From assembly GCF_021233415.1 (NCBI RefSeq), contig NZ_CP089466.1, positions 1,860,001 through 1,924,000 of the forward strand: a stretch of 64,000 nucleotides of DNA, in the 5' to 3' direction. This document shows, one piece after another, positions 8,802 to 16,118 of the stretch (positions within the stretch are counted from its first letter, which is position 1; every line of letters begins with the position of its first letter). Position numbers and translations under genes: made by a program. Below the pieces are notes generated by a model that made no database searches, was not told the origin of the DNA, and was given only the letters and a program-made list of their open reading frames with translations. The stretch comes from Halobacterium litoreum (GTDB lineage: Archaea; Halobacteriota; Halobacteria; Halobacteriales; Halobacteriaceae).

Positions 8802-9548
8802 CTACTGGAACATCCGCATGGGGCGGGCTTGCGTCGACTCTTCTTCGCTGGCTTCCTGCATGCGTTGGGCGAGGCGTTCTTTCTGGTCGCGGATGTCTTC
8901 GGCGCGGTCGACGAGGTCGTCGGTGGGGACGTCGATGCCGGCGAGCGGTTCGATGGCGTGGTCGAGGAGGCGTTTGGCGCCGGCGGGGTCGGGGAACTGT
9001 GGGTCGGATTCGACGACGAGGCCGATGGCGTCGAGGTCGTTCTCGCTGGCGCGGTTGACGAGCGCGCCGGTGGGGCCGCCGACGACGCCGCGCTCGGGCG
9101 GGGCGTCGATGCCGGCGTCTTCGAGGCGGGTGCCGGCGTCGCCGGTGGCGATGCCGAAGACGTCGGGGAGGTCGCCGGCTTCGAGGTCTTGGGCGGGGAG
9201 GCCGCTGAGGTAGAGCGGGGTGACGTCGCGGTCTTCGAGCCAGCCGGTGATGCAGTCCGAGAACTCGGTGCCGTTCCCGCGGGAGACGGGGACGTCGCTC
9301 TGGAGCGCGAGGAGGTTCCGGGATTCGTCGGCGTAGATGCGGACGGGCGCGAGCACGTCGTGGTCGCCGCCGTCGTAGACGGCGACGCGGGGGACGCCGT
9401 CGCAGTCGACGCTGGCGACGTACTCCATGTCGAAGGTGTCGACGAGGTGGTCGGTGGCGATTTTCCCGACGAGGCCGACGCCCGGGAGGCCTTCGACGAG
9501 GGTGGGCGAGTCGAGGTCGAACTCGGTTTTGACGCGGACGCGAGCCAT
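8802..9548 (-). CDS. PAC2 family protein (proteasome assembly chaperone-like)
   Basis: 248 aa from the ATG at 9548. The sequence LVEGLPGVGLVGKIATDHLV near the N-terminus is the PAC2 hallmark, and the rest follows the family's alpha/beta pattern to about residue 205. The C-terminal 40 residues are charged and helical (VDRAEDIRDQKERLAQRMQEA), probably a coiled-coil tail. Archaeal PAC2 proteins (PbaB-like) resemble proteasome assembly chaperones. A 54-nt in-frame extension to 9602 has no family similarity. It diverges from the methyltransferase gene at 9631. Confidence 0.85.
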   Translation of the reverse strand: MARVRVKTEFDLDSPTLVEGLPGVGLVGKIATDHLVDTFDMEYVASVDCDGVPRVAVYDGGDHDVLAPVRIYADESRNLLALQSDVPVSRGNGTEFSDCITGWLEDRDVTPLYLSGLPAQDLEAGDLPDVFGIATGDAGTRLEDAGIDAPPERGVVGGPTGALVNRASENDLDAIGLVVESDPQFPDPAGAKRLLDHAIEPLAGIDVPTDDLVDRAEDIRDQKERLAQRMQEASEEESTQARPMRMFQ

Positions 9549-9630
9549 GGTCGCGGTTTCGCGCGGCCGTCGCTTAAAGCCGGGGGCGGGAGCGCAACCC
9601 ACAAACCGGCGTCCCGCCTACCCGGTGTCA

Positions 9631-10542
9631 ATGGACGCGCTCTCGCGGTACGAGCCGATAATCGAGGAGTTCAACGCGTTCCTCGACGCCTGCGAGCGCC
9701 CGCTGCCGACGACGGTCCGCGTGAACCCCATCGAGGCGTCGCCGGACCGCGCGGTGGCGGCGCTCGAAGACGCCGGGGTCGAAGTGGAGCAGCGGGACTG
9801 GCATCCGGGCGTACTGGAAGTGGACACGGGGAAGCCGGGGAACACGTGGCCGTACGTACACGGCTGGATTCACGGACAAGAGGAGGTGTCCTGCGTGCCG
9901 CCGGCCGTCCTCGACCCGGAGCCGGGGTCGGTGGTGTGGGACGCGTGTGCCGCGCCCGGCGGGAAGACGGCCCAGTTGGCGGCTGAAATCGAGGACGACG
10001 GGCTGGTCGTGGCGAACGACGACAACCTCGGGCGGCTGTCGGCGCTCCGCGGGAACTGCGACCGGCTCGGCGTGACCTGTGCGGCGGTGACGAACACGGA
10101 CGCGCGCCGGGCGACGCTGGACGCGTTCCCGAACGTGGAGGCGTTCGACAGCGCGCTGGTGGACGCGCCCTGCACGTGCGAGGGGACGATTCGGAAGAAT
10201 CCGGACGCGCTGGAGGGTGCCGGAGCCGAGGCCAGCGAAAATCTCGGCCGGCTCCAGTCGGACATCCTCGAGCGCGCCGTCGAACTCACTCGCGAGGGCG
10301 GCGCCGTCGTCTACTCGACGTGTACGTTCGCGCCCGAGGAGAACGAGGCCGTCGTGGATTCCGTCCTCGACGCGGGCGACTGCGAACTGGTGGAATTCGA
10401 CACCGGCCTCGATTCGGTGCCGGGGCTGACCGAGTGGAGCGGCGAATCGTACGACGAGAGCCTGACGAAGACGCGGCGGTACTACCCGCACCACAACGAC
10501 ACGGGCGGGTTCTTCGCGGCGAAACTGGAGGTGACGGCATGA
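9631..10542 (+). CDS. RsmB/NOP2-type m5C RNA methyltransferase
   Basis: 303 aa. The SAM-binding loop is DACAAPGGKTAQL (104-116). The PC motif Cys is C181 (DAPCTCEG) and the catalytic TC motif Cys is C231 (YSTCTFAPEENE), the arrangement of RNA cytosine-5 methyltransferases. The N-terminal 90 residues (LPTTVRVNP) fit the NOP2/Sun/RsmF group. The protein lacks the C-terminal PUA-like domain of RsmF; that part appears as the next gene, whose ATG overlaps this stop (ATGA). The target, tRNA or rRNA, is not known. Confidence 0.9.
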   Translation: MDALSRYEPIIEEFNAFLDACERPLPTTVRVNPIEASPDRAVAALEDAGVEVEQRDWHPGVLEVDTGKPGNTWPYVHGWIHGQEEVSCVPPAVLDPEPGSVVWDACAAPGGKTAQLAAEIEDDGLVVANDDNLGRLSALRGNCDRLGVTCAAVTNTDARRATLDAFPNVEAFDSALVDAPCTCEGTIRKNPDALEGAGAEASENLGRLQSDILERAVELTREGGAVVYSTCTFAPEENEAVVDSVLDAGDCELVEFDTGLDSVPGLTEWSGESYDESLTKTRRYYPHHNDTGGFFAAKLEVTA

Positions 10543-11045
10543 GAGAAAACGACGGCACGCAGTTCGACCGACTGCCGGAGACGGGCAGCGAGCGCGACGT
10601 GGAGGGGCGGCCGAGCCGGAAAGCCGTCGTCGACTGGTGGGTCCAGCGCTTCGGCGTCCCCGAGGACGCGTTCGCGGAGTACACGCTCTGGGAGAAGGGC
10701 AAGGGGAAGGTGTGGGCGCTCCCGTACGACCTCGACGGCCCGGTGCCGGTGGAGGCACTCGGCCTGAAACTCCTGCGCACGCGACAAGAGCACTGGAAGC
10801 CGACGACCGACGCCGTCCAGCGGTTCGGGGGCGAGGCGACGAAGAACGTCCTCGAACTCGACGACGAGCGCGCGAAGCGATTCACCATGGGCGAGGACAT
10901 CGACCTCGACTGGGACGGCGACTGGGGCTACCTGATCGTCGCCCACGAACTCGCGGCCGGCGTCGAACCAATCGGCGTCGGCCTGTTCACCCACGGCACC
11001 CTGAAGTCGATGATGCCGAAGGGCCACCAGCGGGACGTGGTCTAG
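10539..11045 (+). CDS. PUA-like RNA-binding partner of the m5C methyltransferase
   Basis: 168 aa. From about residue 60 it follows the layout of the RsmF C-terminal PUA-like domain: VEALGLKLLRTRQEHWKPT, a DAVQRFGGEATKNVLEL segment, a FTMGEDIDL strand, then GYLIVAHE, VEPIGVG and a closing LKSMMPKGHQRD. In RsmF-type enzymes this domain ends KNHYPKGLR. Residues 1-55 may be a further small helical domain. Its ATG overlaps the methyltransferase TGA by 4 nt, so the products are likely made together. Its stop overlaps that of bax1 by 4 nt. Confidence 0.7.
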   Translation: MRENDGTQFDRLPETGSERDVEGRPSRKAVVDWWVQRFGVPEDAFAEYTLWEKGKGKVWALPYDLDGPVPVEALGLKLLRTRQEHWKPTTDAVQRFGGEATKNVLELDDERAKRFTMGEDIDLDWDGDWGYLIVAHELAAGVEPIGVGLFTHGTLKSMMPKGHQRDVV

Positions 11046-12547
11046 TCCTTCTCGCGGAGCGTCCCGCCGCTCAGTCCCTCCCACTCGACGCGGTAGCCGA
11101 GCCGGGAGAACACGGCGCTCGGGTCGTCGATGCCGTACTCAGAGACGACAGCCTCGGCGTCGTCCTTCGAGAGTCCGGCTTCGAGGTCGGCGGCGATGTC
11201 GTCCAAGACGGCGGGACGGACGAGGGTGCGCCCGAGGCGCTCGTGGTCGGGGAACGACTTCGATTCGATGGCGTCGGCGCTCACGCCGTGGCGCTCGGCG
11301 AGAGCCGCGATGGAAATCGCGTCGTCGTCCGGGGCGAGTTCGTCGGGGAGCGCGTCGGCATTCGCGGCGACGAGGTCGGCTTCGAGGTCCGAGAGGGCGT
11401 TCACCACGTCCTTGACGCGCACCGACCCCGAGTACTCCACGACGCGGTGGTCGCGCGCCTCGATTTCCTCGCCGACGCCGAGGCTGGCGTCGACGGCGAC
11501 GAGCAGCGTCTCGTCGGTGGCGTCGAGTTGTTCGAGTTTCTTCTCGACGTACTCGGGCGTCCAGAAGCCCATAATCTCGAAGTAGACGCGGGCGTCGCCG
11601 TAGTCGTACTCGAACGCGAAGTCCGGCACCATCAGGCGGTCGCCGGCGTCCAGCACGTCGGGTTCCCGGACGAGCGACCAGTCCAGCGAGAGCGACCCGA
11701 AGCGCGCCGCGAACTCGCGCTCGACGCCGCTGTCGAAGGACACGTCCGTGACGGGGTCGGCGTCCGGCACCGAGAGGTCGCCGTCGTCGAGCGTCAGGAG
11801 GCGCTCGGTGCCGCGGTCGTCCACCGTGGCTTCGACGCGCCACTCGGGTTGGTCGGCGACGGCGCGGAGGACGCGCGCGAACCGCGTGCCGTACCGGCGC
11901 GTGTTCCGGAATAACGCGTCTGGCCCCGTCAGCACGACCTCGCGGCCGTCCGCGACCGGAACGACCTCGTAGAGCAGGCCGAGGCGCTTGACCGCCGAGA
12001 CGAGCGAGCGCGGGTCCGACGACCGCACGCGCATCTCGGTCGCGTCGAACAGCGCGGTCTGCGCGAGCGAGAGGTTGTACTGCGCGACCAGCGACGCGGG
12101 GTTCCAGCGCGGCGCGACGCGCTCCAGCATCTCGCGGGTCTCCCGGTCGGCGTACAGCGAGGCCGCGATGTCGTCGGGCGTCGGGTCGCCGGGGAACCGG
12201 TCGGCCGCGAGCGCGAGCGCCTCGTCGCGCTCGGCTCCGGTGACGACGCCGACGTCCTCGCCGGCGTCGAAGGCGGCGCGGCGCGCGCTCCGCGGGTCGA
12301 CCGCAGACTCGACGGCGAACTCGGCGTCGCGCTCCACGAGGTGCGCGAATCCCCGGACGAGTTTGAAGTCGTCGGCGTCGGTTTCGAGGGCCGAGAGGGC
12401 GTCCCGGAGCGCGCCGCGTTCCTCCCCGACGTGCCCCTGGAACGTCCCGAGGACGCGCCCGGCGAGCGCCTCGTCGGTCGCGTCGGCGAACTGCGGGTGG
12501 TAGCCGCCGCCCGCGCGAGACACGCGGAGGAGGTCTTTCGTCAGCAC
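11042..12547 (-). CDS. bax1: Bax1 nuclease, partner of XPB helicase (DUF790)
   Basis: 501 aa from the GTG at 12547, giving the family-typical opening LTKDLLRVSRAGGGYHPQF. Bax1 binds archaeal XPB and cuts DNA at bubble or fork structures. The C-terminal third has the nuclease-like run FAFEYDYGDARVYFEIMGFWTPEYVEKK, in which the Asp and Glu residues fit a PD-(D/E)XK or related metal site. The N-terminal half is helical. xpb lies upstream on the same strand but is separated by a lipoprotein gene on the other strand, so a single transcript would include antisense to that gene. Confidence 0.85.
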   Translation of the reverse strand: MLTKDLLRVSRAGGGYHPQFADATDEALAGRVLGTFQGHVGEERGALRDALSALETDADDFKLVRGFAHLVERDAEFAVESAVDPRSARRAAFDAGEDVGVVTGAERDEALALAADRFPGDPTPDDIAASLYADRETREMLERVAPRWNPASLVAQYNLSLAQTALFDATEMRVRSSDPRSLVSAVKRLGLLYEVVPVADGREVVLTGPDALFRNTRRYGTRFARVLRAVADQPEWRVEATVDDRGTERLLTLDDGDLSVPDADPVTDVSFDSGVEREFAARFGSLSLDWSLVREPDVLDAGDRLMVPDFAFEYDYGDARVYFEIMGFWTPEYVEKKLEQLDATDETLLVAVDASLGVGEEIEARDHRVVEYSGSVRVKDVVNALSDLEADLVAANADALPDELAPDDDAISIAALAERHGVSADAIESKSFPDHERLGRTLVRPAVLDDIAADLEAGLSKDDAEAVVSEYGIDDPSAVFSRLGYRVEWEGLSGGTLREKD

Positions 12548-12615
12548 GGCGCCGGGTAGGCGCCGGGCGCACAAAAAGACAGAAGATACTTGCCCGCAGG
12601 CCGGGACTCGGAGGT

Positions 12616-12963
12616 ATGAAGCGGCGGACCCTGCTCGGGCGGACGGCGGCCGCGGGCGCGGCGTTCGCGCTCGCGGGCTGTCTGCGCCGCGGCGGCGACG
12701 AGAACGTCCTCCAAGTGTCGAGTACGGACTTCGGAGAGACCGAGGACGGCCACCTCTACTTCGACGCCACCATCTCGAACCCCAGCGACCGCGAGGCGTC
12801 GGGCACCGTCTACGTGAACAGCGAACTCAACGGGAACGCGTCCACGAAGGTCAGGCAAGTCGACCTCGGCCCGCACTCCACGACGACGTTCCGCATCACG
12901 TACGACGTGGCGTTCGCGAACGTGTCGGACTTCACGCCGAACGTCGACCTCACCGAGGACTAG
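12616..12963 (+). CDS. Tat-type lipoprotein, small beta domain
   Basis: 115 aa. The N-terminus MKRRTLLGRTAAAG is followed by a hydrophobic stretch and the lipobox LAGC with Cys22. The mature part (about 90 aa) is a single beta-rich domain, with FDATISNPSDREASGTVYV and LGPHSTTTFRITYDV, resembling FxLYD-like domains of haloarchaeal surface proteins. It starts 69 nt from the divergent bax1 start, and its stop overlaps the stop of xpb by 4 nt. A TATA-like AGATACTT lies near 12584. Confidence 0.75.
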   Translation: MKRRTLLGRTAAAGAAFALAGCLRRGGDENVLQVSSTDFGETEDGHLYFDATISNPSDREASGTVYVNSELNGNASTKVRQVDLGPHSTTTFRITYDVAFANVSDFTPNVDLTED

Positions 12964-14333
12964 CGCCGGCGGTCCGCGACTCGTTCTTCGGCGGTGTCCG
13001 CGCTCACGAGTTCGTAGAGGAGCGCGCGCTCCCCGTCGGCTTTCGGGCGGAGGATGCGCCCGAGGCGCTGGGTGAACTCTCGCTCGCTCCCGCTGCCCGC
13101 GAACACCACGGCGACGTTCGCGTCCGGCACGTCGACGCCCTCGTCGAGGACGTTCGCGGTGACGACCCGCGAGTACGTGCCGTCACGGAACTTCGAGAGG
13201 ACGTCGCGGCGCTCGCTCGCGCCAGTCTCGTGGGTGATGGCGGGGAGCAAGAAGCGCTCGGAGAGCCGGTAGACGAGGTCCGTCGACGCGGTGAACACGA
13301 TGACGCGGTCGCCCCGGTGGCGGTCCAGAATCTCCGTGAGTTCCGCGACCTTGGCGTCGCTCTCGCGGACGATGCGGCGGGCGCGCTGTTTCGCGAGCAG
13401 GGCCGCCCGCGCTCGCGGGTCGGTGCCCGAGCGCTTGACGAGTTCCTGGTAGTCGCTCCCGGAGCGGAACTGGATGTTCGACTGCTGGAGGTAGTCGGTG
13501 AACGTCCCCTGTGCGTCCTCGTAGGCCTCGCGTTCCTCGGCGGTCAGGGGGACCTCGATTCGCTTCACGTCGTAGTCCGCGAGGTGGTCGCCCGCGAGGT
13601 CGTCCGCTGAGAGCCGGTAGACCGCGTCGCCGACGAGGTCGGCGATTGTCTCGTGGGCGCCGTCGGGGCGCTCGAACGTCGCGGTGAGGCCGAGGCGCGC
13701 GGGCGCGGCGAGCAGTCGGGCGGTGTCGCGGAACCCCTCGCCGCCGAGGTGGTGGACCTCGTCGAAGACGACGAGGCCGAAGCGGTCGCCGAGGTCGTCG
13801 GCGCGCAGGTACGCGGAGTCGTAGGTCGCCACCGTAATCTCGCCGACGGTCTGCTCGCCGCCGCCGAGCTGGCCGAGTTCGCAGTCGAACTCGCGGGCGA
13901 GTTCGCGTCGCCACTGCGTCAGCAAGTCGATTGTGGGGACGACGACGAGCGCCGTCTCGCCGACCGCCTCGATGGCCTTCAGGCCGATGACCGTCTTCCC
14001 GGAGCCGGTGGGGAGTTCGAGTACCCCCCGCCGGTCGTTGGTCTGCCACGCGTCGAGGGCGTCGCGCTGGTAGTCTCGCAGCTCGTAGGTCGACGTCACG
14101 TCGAGTCGCTCCGCGGCGAGCGCGTCGTCGTCGAACTCGATGCCGCGGTGGCGGAGCGCGTCTACGACCGCGGCGTACCGCATCGCCGGCGCGCGCCCCG
14201 TCTCCGTGCGCTCGTCGTAGGCGACGCCGGGGAGCGCGTCCAGCAGGTCGCGGTCCTCGGTGTCGACGCGCAGCGTGCCGTCCTCGAACGCGAGGCGAAC
14301 CGTCACGGCCCGCGGTACGCGCCGGGCCGACAT
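12960..14333 (-). CDS. xpb: XPB/Rad25 superfamily 2 DNA helicase
   Basis: 457 aa from the ATG at 14333 (a GTG at 14306 is the alternative). Walker A LPTGSGKT is at 107-114, DEVH at 191-194, and motif VI QRLGRILRPK near 425. The N-terminal 80 residues form the damage-recognition-like domain of archaeal XPB. It unwinds or remodels DNA with Bax1 in repair. The ATG lies inside the stop of the preceding mini membrane protein gene (TAATG), which supports this start and suggests coupling. The 3' end overlaps the lipoprotein gene on the other strand. Confidence 0.9.
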   Translation of the reverse strand: MSARRVPRAVTVRLAFEDGTLRVDTEDRDLLDALPGVAYDERTETGRAPAMRYAAVVDALRHRGIEFDDDALAAERLDVTSTYELRDYQRDALDAWQTNDRRGVLELPTGSGKTVIGLKAIEAVGETALVVVPTIDLLTQWRRELAREFDCELGQLGGGEQTVGEITVATYDSAYLRADDLGDRFGLVVFDEVHHLGGEGFRDTARLLAAPARLGLTATFERPDGAHETIADLVGDAVYRLSADDLAGDHLADYDVKRIEVPLTAEEREAYEDAQGTFTDYLQQSNIQFRSGSDYQELVKRSGTDPRARAALLAKQRARRIVRESDAKVAELTEILDRHRGDRVIVFTASTDLVYRLSERFLLPAITHETGASERRDVLSKFRDGTYSRVVTANVLDEGVDVPDANVAVVFAGSGSEREFTQRLGRILRPKADGERALLYELVSADTAEERVADRRR

Positions 14334-14509
14334 TAGTCGTCTGCCTGCGCGGCGCTGAGCACGACGGCGAACGCGGCGCCGAGTCCGAACCCGAGCGCGA
14401 GTGCGAGCGCCAAATCGGCGGCCGTGAGGTAGGTCACGAGCGCGACGCCGAAGCCGAGCACGAGACCGGTGACGACGCCGAACTGCGTGAGCGTGAAGTC
14501 GTCGGCCAC
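14333..14509 (-). CDS. mini membrane protein, two helices
   Basis: 58 aa from a GTG at 14509; short but well formed: MADDFTLTQFGVVTGLVLG, then a second hydrophobic helix rich in Ala, Leu and Gly, ending AQADD. The Gly spacing (GxxxG-like) suggests helix packing. It has no recognised family. The stop overlaps the xpb ATG (TAATG), and it follows a similar 57-aa gene at 14552-14725. Both look like tandem paralogues. Confidence 0.65.
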   Translation of the reverse strand: MADDFTLTQFGVVTGLVLGFGVALVTYLTAADLALALALGFGLGAAFAVVLSAAQADD

Positions 14510-14551
14510 GGTTAGGGAGACGCGAGCCGCGGGGATAGCCGTTGCCCCGGC

Positions 14552-14725
14552 TCAGAACTCCAGTTCGTCGGCGAGGACGTTCGCGGCGACGCCGAGCGTG
14601 AGGCCGACGCCGAGTGCGACCGGGAGCAGGTACGCGAGGCTGTCGTTGGCGGCGCCGAGCACCGCGCCGAGCGAGACGCCACAGCCGAATCCGAGCGCGA
14701 GACCCCCGCCCGTGAACCCGTGCAT
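14552..14725 (-). CDS. mini membrane protein, paralogue of the next gene
   Basis: 57 aa from the ATG at 14725, starting MHGFTGGGLALGFGCGVSLG and ending LADELEF. It has two hydrophobic helices full of Gly and Ala, like the 58-aa protein 42 nt downstream; the lengths, the two-helix layout and the LGFG and GVxLG runs suggest a duplication. The function is unknown. It is the first gene of a possible three-gene transcript with its sister and xpb. Confidence 0.6.
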   Translation of the reverse strand: MHGFTGGGLALGFGCGVSLGAVLGAANDSLAYLLPVALGVGLTLGVAANVLADELEF

Positions 14726-14868
14726 GCGGGTGGCACTCTCGGCCGCCCACGTAGCCTTTTCGCCACCCGACAACTGGCAGTAATTTACCGGTTCGTGAGG
14801 TGTCACGCCGCCCGAGCGGTCGTCGAGGGCGAGACGGGCGGACGGGAGACGCGGGGCGTCCCGAAATC

Positions 14869-14875
14869 CGTATAC
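14869..14875 (+). promoter_or_regulatory. TATA-like box of grpE
   Basis: GTATACC lies about 30 nt before the grpE ATG at 14899, fitting a leaderless or near-leaderless transcript. Confidence 0.5.
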
Positions 14876-14898
14876 CCGAGCGGGCGTTTCTCTCGCGT

Positions 14899-15513
14899 AT
14901 GAGCAACGACGCCGAGGGAGCCGCGGAGGCGGCCGAGGACGCCGACGCGGACGCGCAGGCACCGGCGGAGTCCGAGCAGGCGCTCGCGGACCGCGTGCGC
15001 GAGCAAGCGGGCGACGACCTCGCCAGCGACGTGGCAGACCTCGAATCGCGCGTCGCGGAACTGGAAGCCGAGCTTTCGGACGCCCGCGAGGAGGTCGACG
15101 ACCTGACCGAGCGCCTCCAGACGAAGCAGGCCGACTTCCAGAACTACAAGCAGCGCGCGAAGCGCAAACAGGACCAGATTCGGGAGCGCGCCACGGAGGA
15201 CCTCGTGGAGCGCTTACTGGACGTGCGGGACAACCTCGGGCGCGCGCTCGACGAGGACAGCGACGACGTCGAGGCGCTCCGGGAGGGCGTGGAACTGACG
15301 CGCAAGGAGTTCGACCGCGTGCTCGAATCGGAGGGCGTCGAGGAGATTCGCCCGGAGCCGGGCGCGGACGTGGACGCCCAGCGCCACGAGGTGATGATGC
15401 GCGTCGACAGCGACCAGCCGGCGGGCACCGTCGAGGACGTCTACCGGCCGGGCTACGAGATGGCGGACAAGGTCCTGCGGACGGCGCAGGTCACGGTCAG
15501 CGACGACGAGTAG
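14899..15513 (+). CDS. grpE: nucleotide exchange factor GrpE
   Basis: 204 aa. An acidic, disordered N-terminus (1-45) leads into a long coiled coil (about 50-110, VADLESRVAELEAELSDAREEVDDLTERL), then the four-helix and beta-wing part ending HEVMMRVDSDQPAGTVEDVYRPGYEMADKVLRTAQVTV, the GrpE signature. It releases ADP from DnaK. It lies 2.8 kb upstream of dnaK and is separated from dnaK-dnaJ by the FKBP isomerase and two minus-strand genes. Confidence 0.93.
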   Translation: MSNDAEGAAEAAEDADADAQAPAESEQALADRVREQAGDDLASDVADLESRVAELEAELSDAREEVDDLTERLQTKQADFQNYKQRAKRKQDQIRERATEDLVERLLDVRDNLGRALDEDSDDVEALREGVELTRKEFDRVLESEGVEEIRPEPGADVDAQRHEVMMRVDSDQPAGTVEDVYRPGYEMADKVLRTAQVTVSDDE

Positions 15514-15584
15514 CGGCTTTTCTGTCGGCATCTGGCCACCACGTGGCGGCAACTGGGTTGGGCGGCGGCGTCGAACTGTCGGGC

Positions 15585-16115
15585 ATGGTCTCCACAGGCG
15601 ACCGGGCGGTCGTCCACTACGTCGCGCGCCTCGCCGGCGAGGACGCGGGCGCGGTGGTCGACACGACGGACGTGGACGTAGCGCTCGCCGAGGACGCGTA
15701 CTACGGCCGACGCGACTACGAACCGCTCGTGTTCGAGGTCGGCGCTGGCGAAGTTCTGGCGCCCATCGAGGACGCGGTGCGGCAGATGGACGCGGGCGAG
15801 ACCCGAGAAATCGAGGTGGACGCGGGCGACGTGTTCGGGGCGCGGAGTGACGAGCGCGTGGTGTCGGTCCCGCGCGAGGACCTCGAAGCGCGCAGCGACA
15901 CCGACGCGGCCGAGGGCGAACTGGTCGCGAGCGAGGACGGGCAGACCGGCTGGATTACCGACGTGGGCGAGGAGCGCGTCGAAATCGACTTCAACCACGA
16001 ACTCGCGGACGAGCGGCTCAGTTTCGAGGTGCGACTGCTCGACGTGAACCCGGACGAAAACGACGGAGTGGGTGGCGGCGAGGAGGCGAGCGGGGGCGAC
16101 GAGACCGAAGCGTGA
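15585..16115 (+). CDS. FKBP-type peptidyl-prolyl isomerase (SlyD-like)
   Basis: 176 aa from the ATG at 15585. It begins VSTGDRAVVHYVARL, has the FKBP strand FEVGAGEVLAPIEDAVRQMDAGETREIEV, then an inserted-flap region (about 85-130) and returns with VEIDFNHELADERLSFEVRLLDV, which is the SlyD/FKBP split-domain order. These enzymes isomerise Xaa-Pro bonds and act as chaperones. The tail of 30 residues is acidic and Gly-rich. A GTG at 15543 in frame gives 14 extra residues unlike the family. It follows grpE by 71 nt. Confidence 0.88.
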   Translation: MVSTGDRAVVHYVARLAGEDAGAVVDTTDVDVALAEDAYYGRRDYEPLVFEVGAGEVLAPIEDAVRQMDAGETREIEVDAGDVFGARSDERVVSVPREDLEARSDTDAAEGELVASEDGQTGWITDVGEERVEIDFNHELADERLSFEVRLLDVNPDENDGVGGGEEASGGDETEA

Positions 16116-16118
16116 CCG

